From Clostridium sp. CX1 (GTDB lineage Bacteria > Bacillota > Clostridia > Clostridiales > Clostridiaceae): DNA of 64,000 nucleotides. Under the pieces are notes generated by a model. That model was not told the DNA's origin. It ran no database searches and saw only the letters and a list, made by a program, of their open reading frames with translations. The DNA is taken from the NCBI RefSeq assembly GCF_025398335.1, contig NZ_JAODOO010000018.1, positions 1 through 64,000 on the forward strand, read 5' to 3'. This document shows positions 1-9,050 of this stretch, piece by piece. A program made the translations under genes and the position numbers. Position 1 is the first letter of the stretch. Each line of letters starts with the position of its first letter.

Positions 1-79
1 ACGCTGCCGCGTTAGCATATTTTTTATGCTAATGCGACAGCCCCAAGTATTTTAGAGAAAATAATAAGTTATTAGATTG

Positions 80-544
80 TTATTCATATTCTAATGTTAA
101 GTAAATTATCCTTCTTACCATTCTTACTGCAACTGGATAAGGAACTCCATACATAACTAATCTTCTGATTAGCATAGGATTATTTTTTTCTATTTTTCTT
201 AGAATGCTATTTACATCAGCAGGGCTTCTAAATTGATTTTCATCATATTCTATTTCTGCTGGAGAATCTTCCACCTCATCTCTATTATCTTCTATATTTT
301 CTACAGCTTCATCTTGGATATTTTCCTCTGTGGTATCTCTCAAATCCTCATCCACACCACTGTCTAAGTTATTATCAACACTATCATCTAGGTTATCATC
401 AAAAGGTATATCTTCCTGAAGCTCCATATCCTCTGAACGCATCATATTATAGGCATCATTAGGTATGCCATACATAGGATGCATAAATGGACAGCAAGGC
501 ATTACTCCACGGAAAGGCATATTATACATCATATCATTGTACAT
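80..544 (-). CDS. Hypothetical acidic protein with Met/Pro-rich N-terminus
   Basis: I do not recognise this 154-residue protein. The first 35 residues are rich in Met, Tyr, Pro and Cys (MPCCPFMHPMYG), a composition seen in some spore-coat and surface proteins. Residues about 38-100 are very acidic and probably disordered. The last 45 residues form a basic, helical-looking segment (LRKIEKNNPMLIRRLVMYG) that may be the folded part. The start ATG is preceded by GGAGGT on the minus strand at good spacing, so it is likely a real gene. It is monocistronic and divergent from sspH. A spore or coat role is only a guess from composition and neighbourhood. Confidence 0.7.
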   Translation of the reverse strand: MYNDMMYNMPFRGVMPCCPFMHPMYGIPNDAYNMMRSEDMELQEDIPFDDNLDDSVDNNLDSGVDEDLRDTTEENIQDEAVENIEDNRDEVEDSPAEIEYDENQFRSPADVNSILRKIEKNNPMLIRRLVMYGVPYPVAVRMVRRIIYLTLEYE

Positions 545-758
545 TTAATCATTTACCTCCATAAATTTAACTCGTACCATAATAATATATGTATTAATAA
601 TAAAAATTGTGAAGGTAAAATTCATTGTAAATCTCGTCTATGAAAAGTGTATTAGTACATAGAAAATAGACTTACCTGATTCAAGTTTGACTTCATAAAT
701 CTTTAGAGAATATACAAGAAGGTTTTTACTAAAAATACTAATGAGGAGGTGTTCTATA

Positions 759-935
759 GTGAAATTACACAAAGCAGAGGAAATATATAATTCACGGGGT
801 GTAATAAATGTAACTTACAAAGATAGGCCAGTATGGATTGAAAGCATTTCAGAGCAAAGTGAAGTTGCTCATGTTAAGGATTTGGAAACAAATGAACTGA
901 AGATAGTTCCTATTTTAGAGTTAAAGGAAGAATAG
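759..935 (+). CDS. sspH: Small acid-soluble spore protein, H type (SspH)
   Basis: This 58-residue protein matches the SspH family: a basic start (KLHKAEEIYNSRGVINVTYK), then PVWIESI, then an acidic tail ending VPILELKEE. Family members are minor spore-core proteins made in the forespore. The open frame begins at 741, but GAGGAGGT at 743-750 places the real start at GTG 759, which also gives the family's usual length. It is a single-gene unit ending in a hairpin terminator. No confident sigma-G/F promoter was read, though the AT-rich upstream region would allow one. Confidence 0.85.
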   Translation: MKLHKAEEIYNSRGVINVTYKDRPVWIESISEQSEVAHVKDLETNELKIVPILELKEE

Positions 936-946
936 ATATTTCTGTA

Positions 947-989
947 AAAAATAAGTACATCCCTGACTTAGAGATGTACTTATTTTTTA
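947..989 (+). terminator. Intrinsic terminator of sspH
   Basis: A long inverted repeat (arms AAATAAGTACATC and GATGTACTTATTT) follows the sspH stop and runs into TTTTTT. Confidence 0.8.
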
Positions 990-1094
990 ATTATGAAATT
1001 ATTAAAGGAAATTTTAGTTATAGAAACTTTAACAACTAATAGTATAACCAGATTAAAAGAATTTATACTAGTGAATGAATTAATATCTTTAGAA

Positions 1095-1134
1095 AAATAA
1101 AAAAACCTTGGATACACTCCAAGGTTTTTTTATT
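1095..1134 (-). terminator. Terminator downstream of tRNA-Leu(CAA)
   Basis: A perfect stem AACCTTGGA/TCCAAGGTT lies just past the CCA end of the tRNA. A and T tracts on both sides mean it can work in either direction. Confidence 0.8.
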
Positions 1135-1221
1135 TGGTGCCGAAGGCGGGAATCGAACCCGCACGGTATCGCTACCACCGGATTTTGAGTCCGGCGCGTC
1201 TGCCAGTTCCACCACTTCGGC
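1135..1221 (-). tRNA. tRNA-Leu (anticodon CAA)
   Basis: The reverse complement folds as a class II tRNA. The acceptor stem is GCCGAAG/CTTCGGC, discriminator A, and CCA is encoded. The anticodon stem CCGGA/TCCGG encloses the loop CTCAAAA, giving anticodon CAA (reads UUG). There is a long variable arm and the T-loop GGTTCGATTCC. It is a single gene with its own promoter and terminator. Confidence 0.96.
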
Positions 1222-1234
1222 AAATTACAAAGTT

Positions 1235-1263
1235 ATCTTATCATAAAAAAACAATATAGTCAA
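1235..1263 (-). promoter_or_regulatory. Sigma-A promoter of tRNA-Leu(CAA)
   Basis: On the minus strand TTGACT (1258-1263) and TAAGAT (1235-1240) are separated by 17 bases, just upstream of the tRNA 5' end. Confidence 0.65.
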
Positions 1264-1358
1264 GGTTTTAGAGAAAATTTCACCCTAATATAGAAGAGAA
1301 ATAACTAGAATAAATTTTTTCCTTAAGGAATATAAAGAAATATGGGGGTGGTAAATTC

Positions 1359-1631
1359 ATGGATGTATTTAACGAAATAAGAAGTGAAGAACTCAGAAAA
1401 AGAGCTATTGATGAGTTAATTGAGGCACAAAATAAAATAATAAATGATTGTCAAGAGAGATATAATTACTATAGAATACAATTGGAGAAGATAAACATAC
1501 TTGAAAGTTTAACAAATAATATAATAAGTAATAAAGAAGAAAAGAACAGATTTAATAAAGAAATAAATAGTGCACTAAATGAGGCTAAGGAAGCTATTGA
1601 GCTAAGAGATAGATTAGAAAGCCTTTCCTAA
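1359..1631 (+). CDS. Hypothetical coiled-coil protein
   Basis: This is a 90-residue, charged, almost entirely helical protein, with heptad-like spacing of Leu/Ile over residues 10-88, no Cys or Trp, and no signal peptide or membrane segment. GGGGGTGG precedes the ATG at normal spacing. It stands alone between a tRNA gene and a terminator. I do not recognise the family. The composition suggests a small coiled-coil protein such as an adaptor or spore-associated protein, but nothing in the context supports a function. Confidence 0.75.
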   Translation: MDVFNEIRSEELRKRAIDELIEAQNKIINDCQERYNYYRIQLEKINILESLTNNIISNKEEKNRFNKEINSALNEAKEAIELRDRLESLS

Positions 1632-1633
1632 AT

Positions 1634-1662
1634 AGGAGCTCCCTAAAGAGCTCTTTTTTGTT
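1634..1662 (+). terminator. Intrinsic terminator
   Basis: Stem GAGCT/AGCTC is followed by TTTTTT directly after the 1359-1631 gene. Confidence 0.7.
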
Positions 1663-2229
1663 ATATTTACTATTAGTAAAATCTAATTAAAAGATTATTA
1701 TCTTTAACTTTTACATAATAGAACTTAGTACACTATTATAGATATAATATCAGCTGGCACCTCTAAAGCTATAAATTTAGCATCTTCCATATAGAAATTA
1801 AAAATTAGATTAGAAAAAAGTACAGGGGAAAATAATATTAGGATTTGTAGATTTATATGCCTAATAAATAGTATAATTGGTAATGGCTATATAATATTAT
1901 CATAAATAATCTATTCATAATCAAGCAAGAAAATATCTTTTATATTACTCTACAAAATATAAAAAATTCAAAACCAATAAATATCATTAAACAAAAGTTA
2001 TTATATGTCAAAATTTTATGTCTATGGCTTTTGTTTCAAATTATTCTTAAAATCTATTGTTATAAAAGACTAAATTTGCTAAAATGTAATTGTTTATTAA
2101 TTAGTCATTTTGTGTCCCGCTGGGTACAAAAATGTTCCAATCAAAATAAATGCTAATTCTTAGAGTGCAAAAAACAATTTTTATGCTCTAATCTAAATTA
2201 TATTTACCAAACAGGAAGGAGAATAAAAG
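1663..2229. other. 567-base AT-rich intergenic stretch
   Basis: No open frame with a plausible ribosome site was found. The left 430 bases are featureless AT-rich sequence. The right 130 bases hold the structured leader described separately and the AGGAAGGAG ribosome site of the next gene. Confidence 0.6.
2106..2191 (+). promoter_or_regulatory. Structured 5' leader of the NifU-like/GGGtGRT operon
   Basis: There are two hairpins before the coding start. The first (2106-2134) has a CCC/GGG stem with a GCT loop, then a small internal loop, then TTTTGT/ACAAAA. Its GC core stands out in very AT-rich DNA. The second (2160-2190) has TAGAG/CTCTA arms with an A5/T5 upper stem. Neither is followed by a T-run, so they are not plain terminators. 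I could not match them to a known riboswitch class. Confidence 0.45.
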
Positions 2230-2922
2230 ATGATTTATTCAACAGAAGTAGACAGAATGTGTTGTGTAACTAAAGGACCAAACCATGGTTCAGCACCAAT
2301 TCCACAAGAAGGAAAATGGGTACAAGCTAAAGAAATAAAAGATATTTCAGGTCTAACACATGGAGTTGGTTGGTGTGCTCCACAACAGGGTGCTTGCAAA
2401 CTTACTTTAAATGTTAAAGATGGTATCATAGAAGAAGCATTAGTTGAAACAATAGGATGTTCAGGAATGACTCACTCTGCAGCTATGGCTTCAGAAATAC
2501 TACCAGGAAAAACTATACTTGAAGCATTAAACACAGACTTAGTTTGTGATGCTATAAATACAGCAATGAGAGAATTATTCTTACAAATTGTTTATGGAAG
2601 AAGTCAAACTGCTTTCTCAGAAGGTGGACTACCTATCGGAGCAGGTCTTGAAGACTTAGGAAAAGGATTAAGAAGCCAAGTTGGTACTATGTACGGAACA
2701 AAGGCTAAAGGAACAAGATATTTAGAGATGGCAGAAGGCTATGTTACAAAGGTAGCTTTAGATGCTGACAACGAAGTAATAGGATATAAATTCGTTCACC
2801 TTGGAAAAATGATGGAGTTTATAGGAAAAGGTATGGACGCTAACGAAGCTATGGAAAAAGCTACTGGACAATATGGTAGATTCGATGAAGCTGTAAAAGT
2901 TATCGATCCAAGACATGAATAA
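2230..2922 (+). CDS. NifU-like iron-sulfur scaffold-type protein
   Basis: The protein has 230 residues. The central part (about 45-95) looks like the NifU/IscU scaffold fold, with Cys48 in GWCAPQQGAC, another Cys at the end of that motif, and GCSGMTHSAAMASEILPGKT, which resembles the GCxA...LxGK region of IscU-type scaffolds. CC at 11-12 adds further potential ligands. It is 21 bases upstream of the GGGtGRT gene and clearly in its operon. In clostridial genomes this pair is annotated as 'iron-sulfur cluster assembly scaffold protein' plus 'GGGtGRT protein'. No biochemical role is established that I know of. The usual isc/suf partners are absent here. Confidence 0.75.
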   Translation: MIYSTEVDRMCCVTKGPNHGSAPIPQEGKWVQAKEIKDISGLTHGVGWCAPQQGACKLTLNVKDGIIEEALVETIGCSGMTHSAAMASEILPGKTILEALNTDLVCDAINTAMRELFLQIVYGRSQTAFSEGGLPIGAGLEDLGKGLRSQVGTMYGTKAKGTRYLEMAEGYVTKVALDADNEVIGYKFVHLGKMMEFIGKGMDANEAMEKATGQYGRFDEAVKVIDPRHE

Positions 2923-2943
2923 TATATAAGGAGGACGCAGAAA

Positions 2944-3945
2944 ATGGCATTATTTGAAAGTTATGAAAGAAGAATTAATCAAATCACACCAGTGCTTGAA
3001 AAGTATGGTATGAAGACTTTAGAAGAAGCTAAAGCTCTTTGTGATGAAAAGGGAATAGATGTTTATAATATAGTTAAATCAACACAACCAATATGTTTTG
3101 AAAATGCTTGTTGGGCATATATTTTAGGTGCTGCAATAGCTATAAAGAAGGGTTGTATAAAAGCTGCAGAAGCTGCAGAAGCTCTAGGAGAAGGCTTACA
3201 AGCTTTCTGTATACCAGGATCTGTTGCTGATGACAGAAAAGTTGGTTTAGGACACGGAAACTTAGCTGCTATGCTTTTAAGGGAAGAAACTAAATGTTTT
3301 GCATTCTTAGCAGGACACGAATCCTTTGCAGCAGCTGAAGGAGCTATAAAAATAGCTGAAAAAGCTAACAGAGTTAGAAAAGAACCATTAAGAGTTATAT
3401 TAAACGGTCTTGGAAAAGATGCTGCTTACATAATCTCAAGAATAAATGGATTTACATATGTTCAAACTAAATTTGACTACTATACTGGAAAGTTAGAAAT
3501 AGTTAAAGAAAAAGCTTACTCAAATGGACCAAGAGCTAAGGTTAAATGCTATGGTTCAGATGATGTTAGAGAAGGTGTTGCTATAATGCATCACGAGGGC
3601 GTTGACGTATCAATAACTGGTAACTCAACTAACCCAACTAGATTCCAGCACCCAGTTGCAGGAACTTATAAAAAAGAATGTGTAGAAATGGGTAAGAAAT
3701 ACTTCTCAGTTGCATCCGGTGGTGGTACTGGAAGAACACTACACCCAGATAACATGGCGGCAGGTCCAGCTTCTTATGGTATGACAGATACTATGGGAAG
3801 AATGCATTCAGATGCGCAATTCGCAGGATCATCCTCTGTTCCAGCACACGTTGAAATGATGGGACTTATAGGAATGGGTAACAACCCAATGGTTGGGGCT
3901 TCTGTTGCAGTAGCAGTTGCTATAGAAGAATCAGCGACTAAATAA
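2944..3945 (+). CDS. GGGtGRT family protein
   Basis: This 333-residue protein carries the signature GGGTGRT near residue 260 (SVASGGGTGRTLHPDNM), which names the family. Other conserved-looking blocks are LGHGNLAAMLL, GNSTNPTRFQHP and GSSSVPAHVEMMG. Rich Gly/Ser/His motifs suggest a metal or nucleotide site, but the function is unknown. It has a strong ribosome site (AAGGAGGACG) and Ala/Gly-rich codon use typical of well-expressed genes. It is the second gene of a two-gene operon ending in a terminator at 3973-4010. The pairing with a scaffold-like protein suggests cluster storage, delivery or metabolism, which is inference only. Confidence 0.85.
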   Translation: MALFESYERRINQITPVLEKYGMKTLEEAKALCDEKGIDVYNIVKSTQPICFENACWAYILGAAIAIKKGCIKAAEAAEALGEGLQAFCIPGSVADDRKVGLGHGNLAAMLLREETKCFAFLAGHESFAAAEGAIKIAEKANRVRKEPLRVILNGLGKDAAYIISRINGFTYVQTKFDYYTGKLEIVKEKAYSNGPRAKVKCYGSDDVREGVAIMHHEGVDVSITGNSTNPTRFQHPVAGTYKKECVEMGKKYFSVASGGGTGRTLHPDNMAAGPASYGMTDTMGRMHSDAQFAGSSSVPAHVEMMGLIGMGNNPMVGASVAVAVAIEESATK

Positions 3946-3972
3946 TAAAATAATTATTAACATATATTCAGC

Positions 3973-4010
3973 AAAATCCTATATAGCTTATATAGGATTT
4001 TGTTATTTTT
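3973..4010 (+). terminator. Terminator of the GGGtGRT operon
   Basis: Perfect stem AAAATCCTATATA/TATATAGGATTTT is followed by a T-rich tail. Confidence 0.85.
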
Positions 4011-4164
4011 TAAATATTAAAAATATTTGAAAAATTATGATTTTGTAGTGACATTTCTTTATAAACATATTATAATAATTATTAATATAGATTTTCCGTT
4101 TTTTGAAGAGTTTTAATTGAATGCTTTTATTTTTATATAAAATAAATATAAAGGAGTGATTTGT

Positions 4165-4293
4165 GTGCAAGAAAAGACAAAAAACATCAATAACAACCAG
4201 GATAAATTAAAAAAACCTAAAAAAGGAAAAGGAGACAAAAGAGAAAGTTGTAAGTTTCTTTTTGACATGATAGGAAGAGTATTTTCTAAGTAA
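4165..4293 (+). CDS. Small basic hypothetical protein (42 aa)
   Basis: GTG at 4165 follows a good ribosome site (AAGGAGTG, 4151-4158). The frame gives 42 residues: a Lys/Asn-rich, probably disordered first 28 residues, then an amphipathic-looking tail CKFLFDMIGRVFSK. A promoter-like AT-rich region precedes it and a terminator follows within 25 bases, so it forms a tidy single-gene unit. I do not recognise it. It could be a small membrane- or RNA-binding peptide. A non-coding RNA cannot be excluded. Confidence 0.5.
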   Translation: MQEKTKNINNNQDKLKKPKKGKGDKRESCKFLFDMIGRVFSK

Positions 4294-4314
4294 GATTTTA
4301 TTATCACCTATATA

Positions 4315-4344
4315 GGACAGCAGATTTAATCTGCTGTTTTTTCT
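4315..4344 (+). terminator. Terminator after the 42-aa gene
   Basis: Stem ACAGCAGAT/ATCTGCTGT with a 3-base loop is followed by TTTTTT. Confidence 0.85.
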
Positions 4345-4508
4345 GAAAAAAATTTATAAAAAGGATTACAAAATCACCAAAAGGATATATAATATTATAT
4401 GAATGAATTAAATCTTTAATGATAAACATTTGAGGGAATTAGTTTAAATTTGCGACAATTATTGTTGCAATTGGCATATTATATTAATCAAAGGTGGATG
4501 ATGAACAT

Positions 4509-5426
4509 ATGAAAAGATTATTAGAAGGTCTAGTAGAAAATAACAGGGTATATACAGCAGGGGGAAAGGTGGCTTCTTATATACCAGAGTTGGGCAAAGC
4601 CAACAAGGATTCTCTCGGCATATGGATTACTACTTTACAGGGAGAAGAATACTTTGCAGGAGACTTTGAGGAAAGGTTTACGATTCAAAGCATTTCTAAA
4701 GTAATAACTTTAATGCTAGCTCTATTGGATAACGGCAAAGAGTATGTATTTAAAAAGGTAGGAATGGAAGCAACTGCTGATGCTTTTAACTCCATAATCA
4801 ATTTAGAAACCAAAAATCCTCAGAGACCTTTAAATCCTATGATAAACTCAGGTGCTATTGCTACGGTATCTTTAATTGCAGGGGATGGACGAGATAACAC
4901 CTTTGAAAGAATATTGAAATTTACAAGAAAGATAACTGGTAACCCAGATATAAATATAAATGAAGATGTATACCATTCTGAGAGTATAACAGGGGATAGA
5001 AACAGAGCTCTAGCATATTTTATGAAAAGCACTGGTGTTATAGAAAATGATGTAGAGGATGTGCTGGACGTATACTTTAAACAGTGTTCTATAGAAGGAA
5101 CTTGTAAAGATATAGCTAGAGTAGGTGCAGTACTGGCAAACAATGGTGTACTTCCATGGAGCGGAGAAAGAATAATACCTGTGTATGTTGCCAGAATTGT
5201 TAAAACTATAATGCTTACCTGTGGAATGTATGATGCATCTGGAGATGCTGCAGTTAAGATAGGAATACCTTGCAAAAGTGGCGTAGGCGGAGGAATACTT
5301 GCAGCATCACCAGGAAGAATGGGCATAGGAGTATTTGGACCAGCATTAGACCAAAAGGGTAACAGCAGTGGTGGTATGAGACTTCTAGAAGAACTATCAA
5401 AGGAACTAGATTTAAGTATATTTTAA
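4509..5426 (+). CDS. glsA: Glutaminase
   Basis: The protein hydrolyses L-glutamine to glutamate and ammonia in the cytoplasm. It is a 305-residue serine-dependent glutaminase of the beta-lactamase-like fold. Visible family motifs are YIPELGK, the active-site SxxK in FTIQSISKVI, AFNSI, PMINSGAI, NRALAYFMKS, KQCSIEGT and CKSGVGGGI, and it ends in LSIF like the Bacillus enzymes. The open frame begins at GTG 4494, but AAAGGTGG (4490-4497) sits too close to that codon and at good distance from ATG 4509, which I chose. An inverted repeat at 4450-4470 (TTGCGACAA/TTGTTGCAA) lies upstream and could be an operator. It is monocistronic. Confidence 0.93.
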   Translation: MKRLLEGLVENNRVYTAGGKVASYIPELGKANKDSLGIWITTLQGEEYFAGDFEERFTIQSISKVITLMLALLDNGKEYVFKKVGMEATADAFNSIINLETKNPQRPLNPMINSGAIATVSLIAGDGRDNTFERILKFTRKITGNPDININEDVYHSESITGDRNRALAYFMKSTGVIENDVEDVLDVYFKQCSIEGTCKDIARVGAVLANNGVLPWSGERIIPVYVARIVKTIMLTCGMYDASGDAAVKIGIPCKSGVGGGILAASPGRMGIGVFGPALDQKGNSSGGMRLLEELSKELDLSIF

Positions 5427-5462
5427 TTAATGTTGTAAAAAACTTAAAATGTGTATGAACTG

Positions 5463-5498
5463 AAAACCCCTCTTATTAGTTTAGAGGGGTTTTATTTA
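5463..5498 (+). terminator. Terminator of glsA
   Basis: Perfect stem AAAACCCCTCT/AGAGGGGTTTT with a T-rich tail. Confidence 0.9.
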
Positions 5499-5681
5499 TA
5501 AATTATTTACAGGATAAAATTTTTGAAAAAATAGAGAATAATAGTGTTAAATGTTATAATAGAGAAGCTGAGGAAAAATAAAAAAGAACTGGTTATAAAG
5601 AAGAAAGAGACACCATTGGGGGAAGCAGTGGTTTTGAGGTTGCCTGAATAAATTTAGTTAATATAATAATGGAGGTACGAT

Positions 5682-8327
5682 ATGTCTAAGGAAAAGTTAT
5701 TAATATTGGACGGAAACAGTTTGATGAACAGAGCTTATTATGCACTGCCACCTTTGACCAATGCAGAGGGATTACATACTAATGGAATATATGGATTTAC
5801 AAACATGCTTTTAAAAATGAAAGAAGAGATAAAACCAGACTATATAGTATGTACTTTCGATAGAAGTGCACCTACTTTTAGGCATAACGAGTATAAGGAT
5901 TATAAAGCTGGAAGAAAGAAGATGCCAGATGAATTAAGGGAGCAGTTTCCAGTAGTGAAACAACTTTTAGAGCTTTTGGCTATTAACATATTCGAGATAG
6001 ATGGCTTTGAAGCAGATGATTTGATAGGTACTATTTCAATCTTTGCAGAAAAGAAGGATATAGAGGTTTATATAGTTACTGGAGACAGAGATGCCCTTCA
6101 ACTAGCTTCAGATAGCATAAAGGTTATTATAACTAAAAAGGGTATTACAGAAAAAGAGCTTTATGATAAAGATAGAATGATTGGAGAATTAGGAGTAACT
6201 CCAACTCAATTTATTGATGTTAAAGGACTTATGGGAGATGCATCTGATAACATACCGGGAGTTCCTGGTATAGGGGAAAAAACTGCTTATAAGTTAATAA
6301 AGGAATATGGAAGTATAGAAAATGTCCTTCAGAATATAGATAATATAAGTGGCAAAAAAATTAAAGAAAATTTAATGCAGTATAGCGAACAGGCAGTTTT
6401 TAGTAAGAAGCTAGCCACTATTGTGACTGATGCACCTATAGAAATAGACTTAGATTCAATAAAATCAAAAGAGAACTATGACGCTAAAGGGGTAAAAGAA
6501 TTATTTATTAAGCTTCAATTTAAATCTCTCTTAGATAAAATTCCTGGTGCAGAAGGTACTGATGAAGGTGAAGCTGAAGACAATACAGAAGATATAAAGA
6601 TAAGTTACGATATAATTGAAAGTATAGAAAAGTTTAGAGAATTAACAGACCACTTATGTGAAAGTAAGGAACTATTATATTTGACCTTTAAAATAGCTGA
6701 AGCAAATGTATATTCAAAAAGTTATATAGAGCAAATATTTATAAATATAAAGGAAAAGAATTACGTAGTAGAACTAAAGACACTATATGATGAAAATAGA
6801 GATGAAGTTATAGCTCTGTTAAAGAGAATATTTGAAAATCATAGTGTTGAAAAGGTAAGTCATGATGTAAAGGTACCTCATACTATACTGCATAAAATGG
6901 GGGTAGACTTTGTAGGGATGAAATTTGACACTAAGATAGCTGCTTATCTAATAGATTCTTCAAGAGGAAAATATGAGTTAAGTGATATTATAGAACATTA
7001 CTTAAAGGTAAATATTCAAGAAGATGATAAAGATAGTCAGGCTAGAGCAACTTCTCTTTTATATAAATTATACACAACCTTAGAGTCCCATATAAGAGAA
7101 GCTGAAATGGAAGAACTTTTATATAAAATGGAACAGCCTTTAACTGATGTTCTATCATCTATGGAATACGAGGGCTTTAAAGTAGATAAGGAAAAGTTAG
7201 ATGAGCTTGGAAAGAAATTTAAATCTGAAATAAGCTCTATTCAGAAGGAAATTTATGATTTAGCAGAGGAAGAATTTAATATAAACTCTCCTAAGCAACT
7301 TGGAAAGATATTATTTGAAAAATTAGATTTACCTGTAATTAAAAAGACTAAAACTGGATATTCCACTAATGCAGAGGTACTGGAGGAACTATCAGATAAA
7401 CATCCTATAATAGAAAAGATTACCTACTATAGACAACTTACTAAATTGTATTCAACTTATATTGAGGGTTTAAAAGCTGTAATAGATGAGGACGGCAAAA
7501 TTCATTCTAGTTTTAATCAAACTGTAACAACTACTGGAAGACTTTCAAGTACAGAACCTAATCTGCAAAATATTCCCATTAAATATGAAATGGGAAGAGA
7601 GATAAGAAAGGTTTTTGTACCAAATAATGAAGACAGTATTATAATTTCAGCAGACTATTCTCAGATAGAGCTCAGAGTACTTGCACATATTTCTGGAGAT
7701 GACAATTTAATAGATGCCTTTTTAAATCATAGTGATATACATACAAAAACTGCATCTGAAGTTTTTAGAGTTCCTATGGAGGAGGTTACATCTTTACAAA
7801 GAAGTAATGCAAAGGCAGTAAACTTTGGTATAGTATATGGTATAGGAGATTTTAGCTTAGGAAAAGATCTAAAGATTTCAAGAAAAGAAGCAAAAAACTA
7901 TATAGACACATATTTCGAAAGATATCCAGGTGTAAAAAAATACATGGATGATATAATAAAACATGCAAAGGAAAATGAGTATGTTACGACAATAATGAAT
8001 AGAAGAAGATTTATACCAGAGATAAATTCTTCAAATAAGATGGTAAAATCCTTTGGAGAAAGACTGGCTATGAATGCTCCTATTCAAGGTAGTGCAGCAG
8101 ATATTATAAAATTAGCTATGGTTAACGTATATAATGAGCTTGAGAAAAGAAATCTTAAAAGCAAGGTTATACTTCAGGTTCATGATGAATTAATTCTTAA
8201 TGCCTATAGAGATGAAATAGATGAAGTTAAGTCTATAGTTAAAGAGGAAATGGAGAAAGTCCTTCAGCTAAAGGTACCCCTTGAAATAGATATGAATATA
8301 GGAGAGAATTGGTACGAAGCAAAATAA
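5682..8327 (+). CDS. polA: DNA polymerase I
   Basis: The 881-residue protein has a 5'-3' nuclease domain (about 1-290: LILDGNSLMNRAYYALPP, DGFEADDLIGT, GVPGIGEKTA). A central 3'-5' exonuclease-like domain (about 310-490) lacks the acidic DxE metal ligands: the position reads LTFKIAEAN. The polymerase domain carries motif A DYSQIELRVLAHIS, motif B RSNAKAVNFGIVYG and motif C QVHDEL. It fills gaps and removes RNA primers in replication and repair. As in Bacillus relatives it should lack proofreading, inferred from the missing residues. It is preceded by GGAGGTACG and followed by coaE in the same direction. Confidence 0.97.
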   Translation: MSKEKLLILDGNSLMNRAYYALPPLTNAEGLHTNGIYGFTNMLLKMKEEIKPDYIVCTFDRSAPTFRHNEYKDYKAGRKKMPDELREQFPVVKQLLELLAINIFEIDGFEADDLIGTISIFAEKKDIEVYIVTGDRDALQLASDSIKVIITKKGITEKELYDKDRMIGELGVTPTQFIDVKGLMGDASDNIPGVPGIGEKTAYKLIKEYGSIENVLQNIDNISGKKIKENLMQYSEQAVFSKKLATIVTDAPIEIDLDSIKSKENYDAKGVKELFIKLQFKSLLDKIPGAEGTDEGEAEDNTEDIKISYDIIESIEKFRELTDHLCESKELLYLTFKIAEANVYSKSYIEQIFINIKEKNYVVELKTLYDENRDEVIALLKRIFENHSVEKVSHDVKVPHTILHKMGVDFVGMKFDTKIAAYLIDSSRGKYELSDIIEHYLKVNIQEDDKDSQARATSLLYKLYTTLESHIREAEMEELLYKMEQPLTDVLSSMEYEGFKVDKEKLDELGKKFKSEISSIQKEIYDLAEEEFNINSPKQLGKILFEKLDLPVIKKTKTGYSTNAEVLEELSDKHPIIEKITYYRQLTKLYSTYIEGLKAVIDEDGKIHSSFNQTVTTTGRLSSTEPNLQNIPIKYEMGREIRKVFVPNNEDSIIISADYSQIELRVLAHISGDDNLIDAFLNHSDIHTKTASEVFRVPMEEVTSLQRSNAKAVNFGIVYGIGDFSLGKDLKISRKEAKNYIDTYFERYPGVKKYMDDIIKHAKENEYVTTIMNRRRFIPEINSSNKMVKSFGERLAMNAPIQGSAADIIKLAMVNVYNELEKRNLKSKVILQVHDELILNAYRDEIDEVKSIVKEEMEKVLQLKVPLEIDMNIGENWYEAK

Positions 8328-8426
8328 GTAATTTGAAGGTATTGGGATAAGGAACAATGCCTTCAGATTAACCATAAATCTATTAATTGAAATAAGCTTA
8401 AGATTATTTATATCTGAGGTGATAAG

Positions 8427-9050
8427 GTGTTAAGAATTGGTCTAACAGGTGGAATAGGAAGTGGGAAAAGTACGATTTCTAGTATATTAAGAGAAAAAGG
8501 CTTCAATATTATAGATGCAGATGTAATTGCTAGAGAGGTATTGCTGTTATATCCTATAATATTAGAAAAAGTAAAAGAATGTTTTGGAGAAAACTTCTTT
8601 GATGAAAGTGGGCAGCTAAAAAGAAAAGAATTTGGTAATTTTATCTTTGCAGAGGAAGAGAGAAGAAAACACTACGAAGATATAATATTACCTTATATTA
8701 AAAAAGAAATTTTTCATAGAATTAAAAGATTCGAAGAAGAGAAAAATGAAATTTGTGTTCTTGATGCTCCTACTCTAATTGAAAATGGGCTACATAAAGA
8801 AATGAATATAAACATACTTGTTTGGGTGGATATAGACACTCAAATAGAAAGAATAAAAAAAAGAGATGATTTGTTAGACACTGAAATAATTGATAGAATA
8901 AACTCACAGATGTCTTTGGAAGAAAAGAGAGAGTTTGCAGACTATATAATTGATAATTCTCATACAATAGAAAGAACAAAACAGGAACTAGAAAATACGC
9001 TAAAGGAAATAGGCAGAAAATATAGGGGGGTGGAGTGCCTTAGAACCTAA
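8427..9050 (+). CDS. coaE: Dephospho-CoA kinase
   Basis: This 207-residue kinase performs the last step of coenzyme A synthesis, phosphorylating the 3'-OH of dephospho-CoA. The Walker A loop GLTGGIGSGKST is at residues 5-16, DADVIAREV follows at about 31, and VLDAPTLIENG at about 111 is the family's substrate-lid region. The GTG start at 8427 fits because the P-loop must lie within the first residues; GAGGTGATAAG is just upstream. It lies downstream of polA and upstream of the transglycosylase, an order common in clostridia. Confidence 0.95.
   Translation: MLRIGLTGGIGSGKSTISSILREKGFNIIDADVIAREVLLLYPIILEKVKECFGENFFDESGQLKRKEFGNFIFAEEERRKHYEDIILPYIKKEIFHRIKRFEEEKNEICVLDAPTLIENGLHKEMNINILVWVDIDTQIERIKKRDDLLDTEIIDRINSQMSLEEKREFADYIIDNSHTIERTKQELENTLKEIGRKYRGVECLRT

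Noticed and set aside
1-40. 12-bp stem at the window edge as a terminator
   Set aside because: CGCGTTAGCATA/TATGCTAATGCG pairs well, but no T-run follows on either strand and the left context is cut off, so the role cannot be judged.
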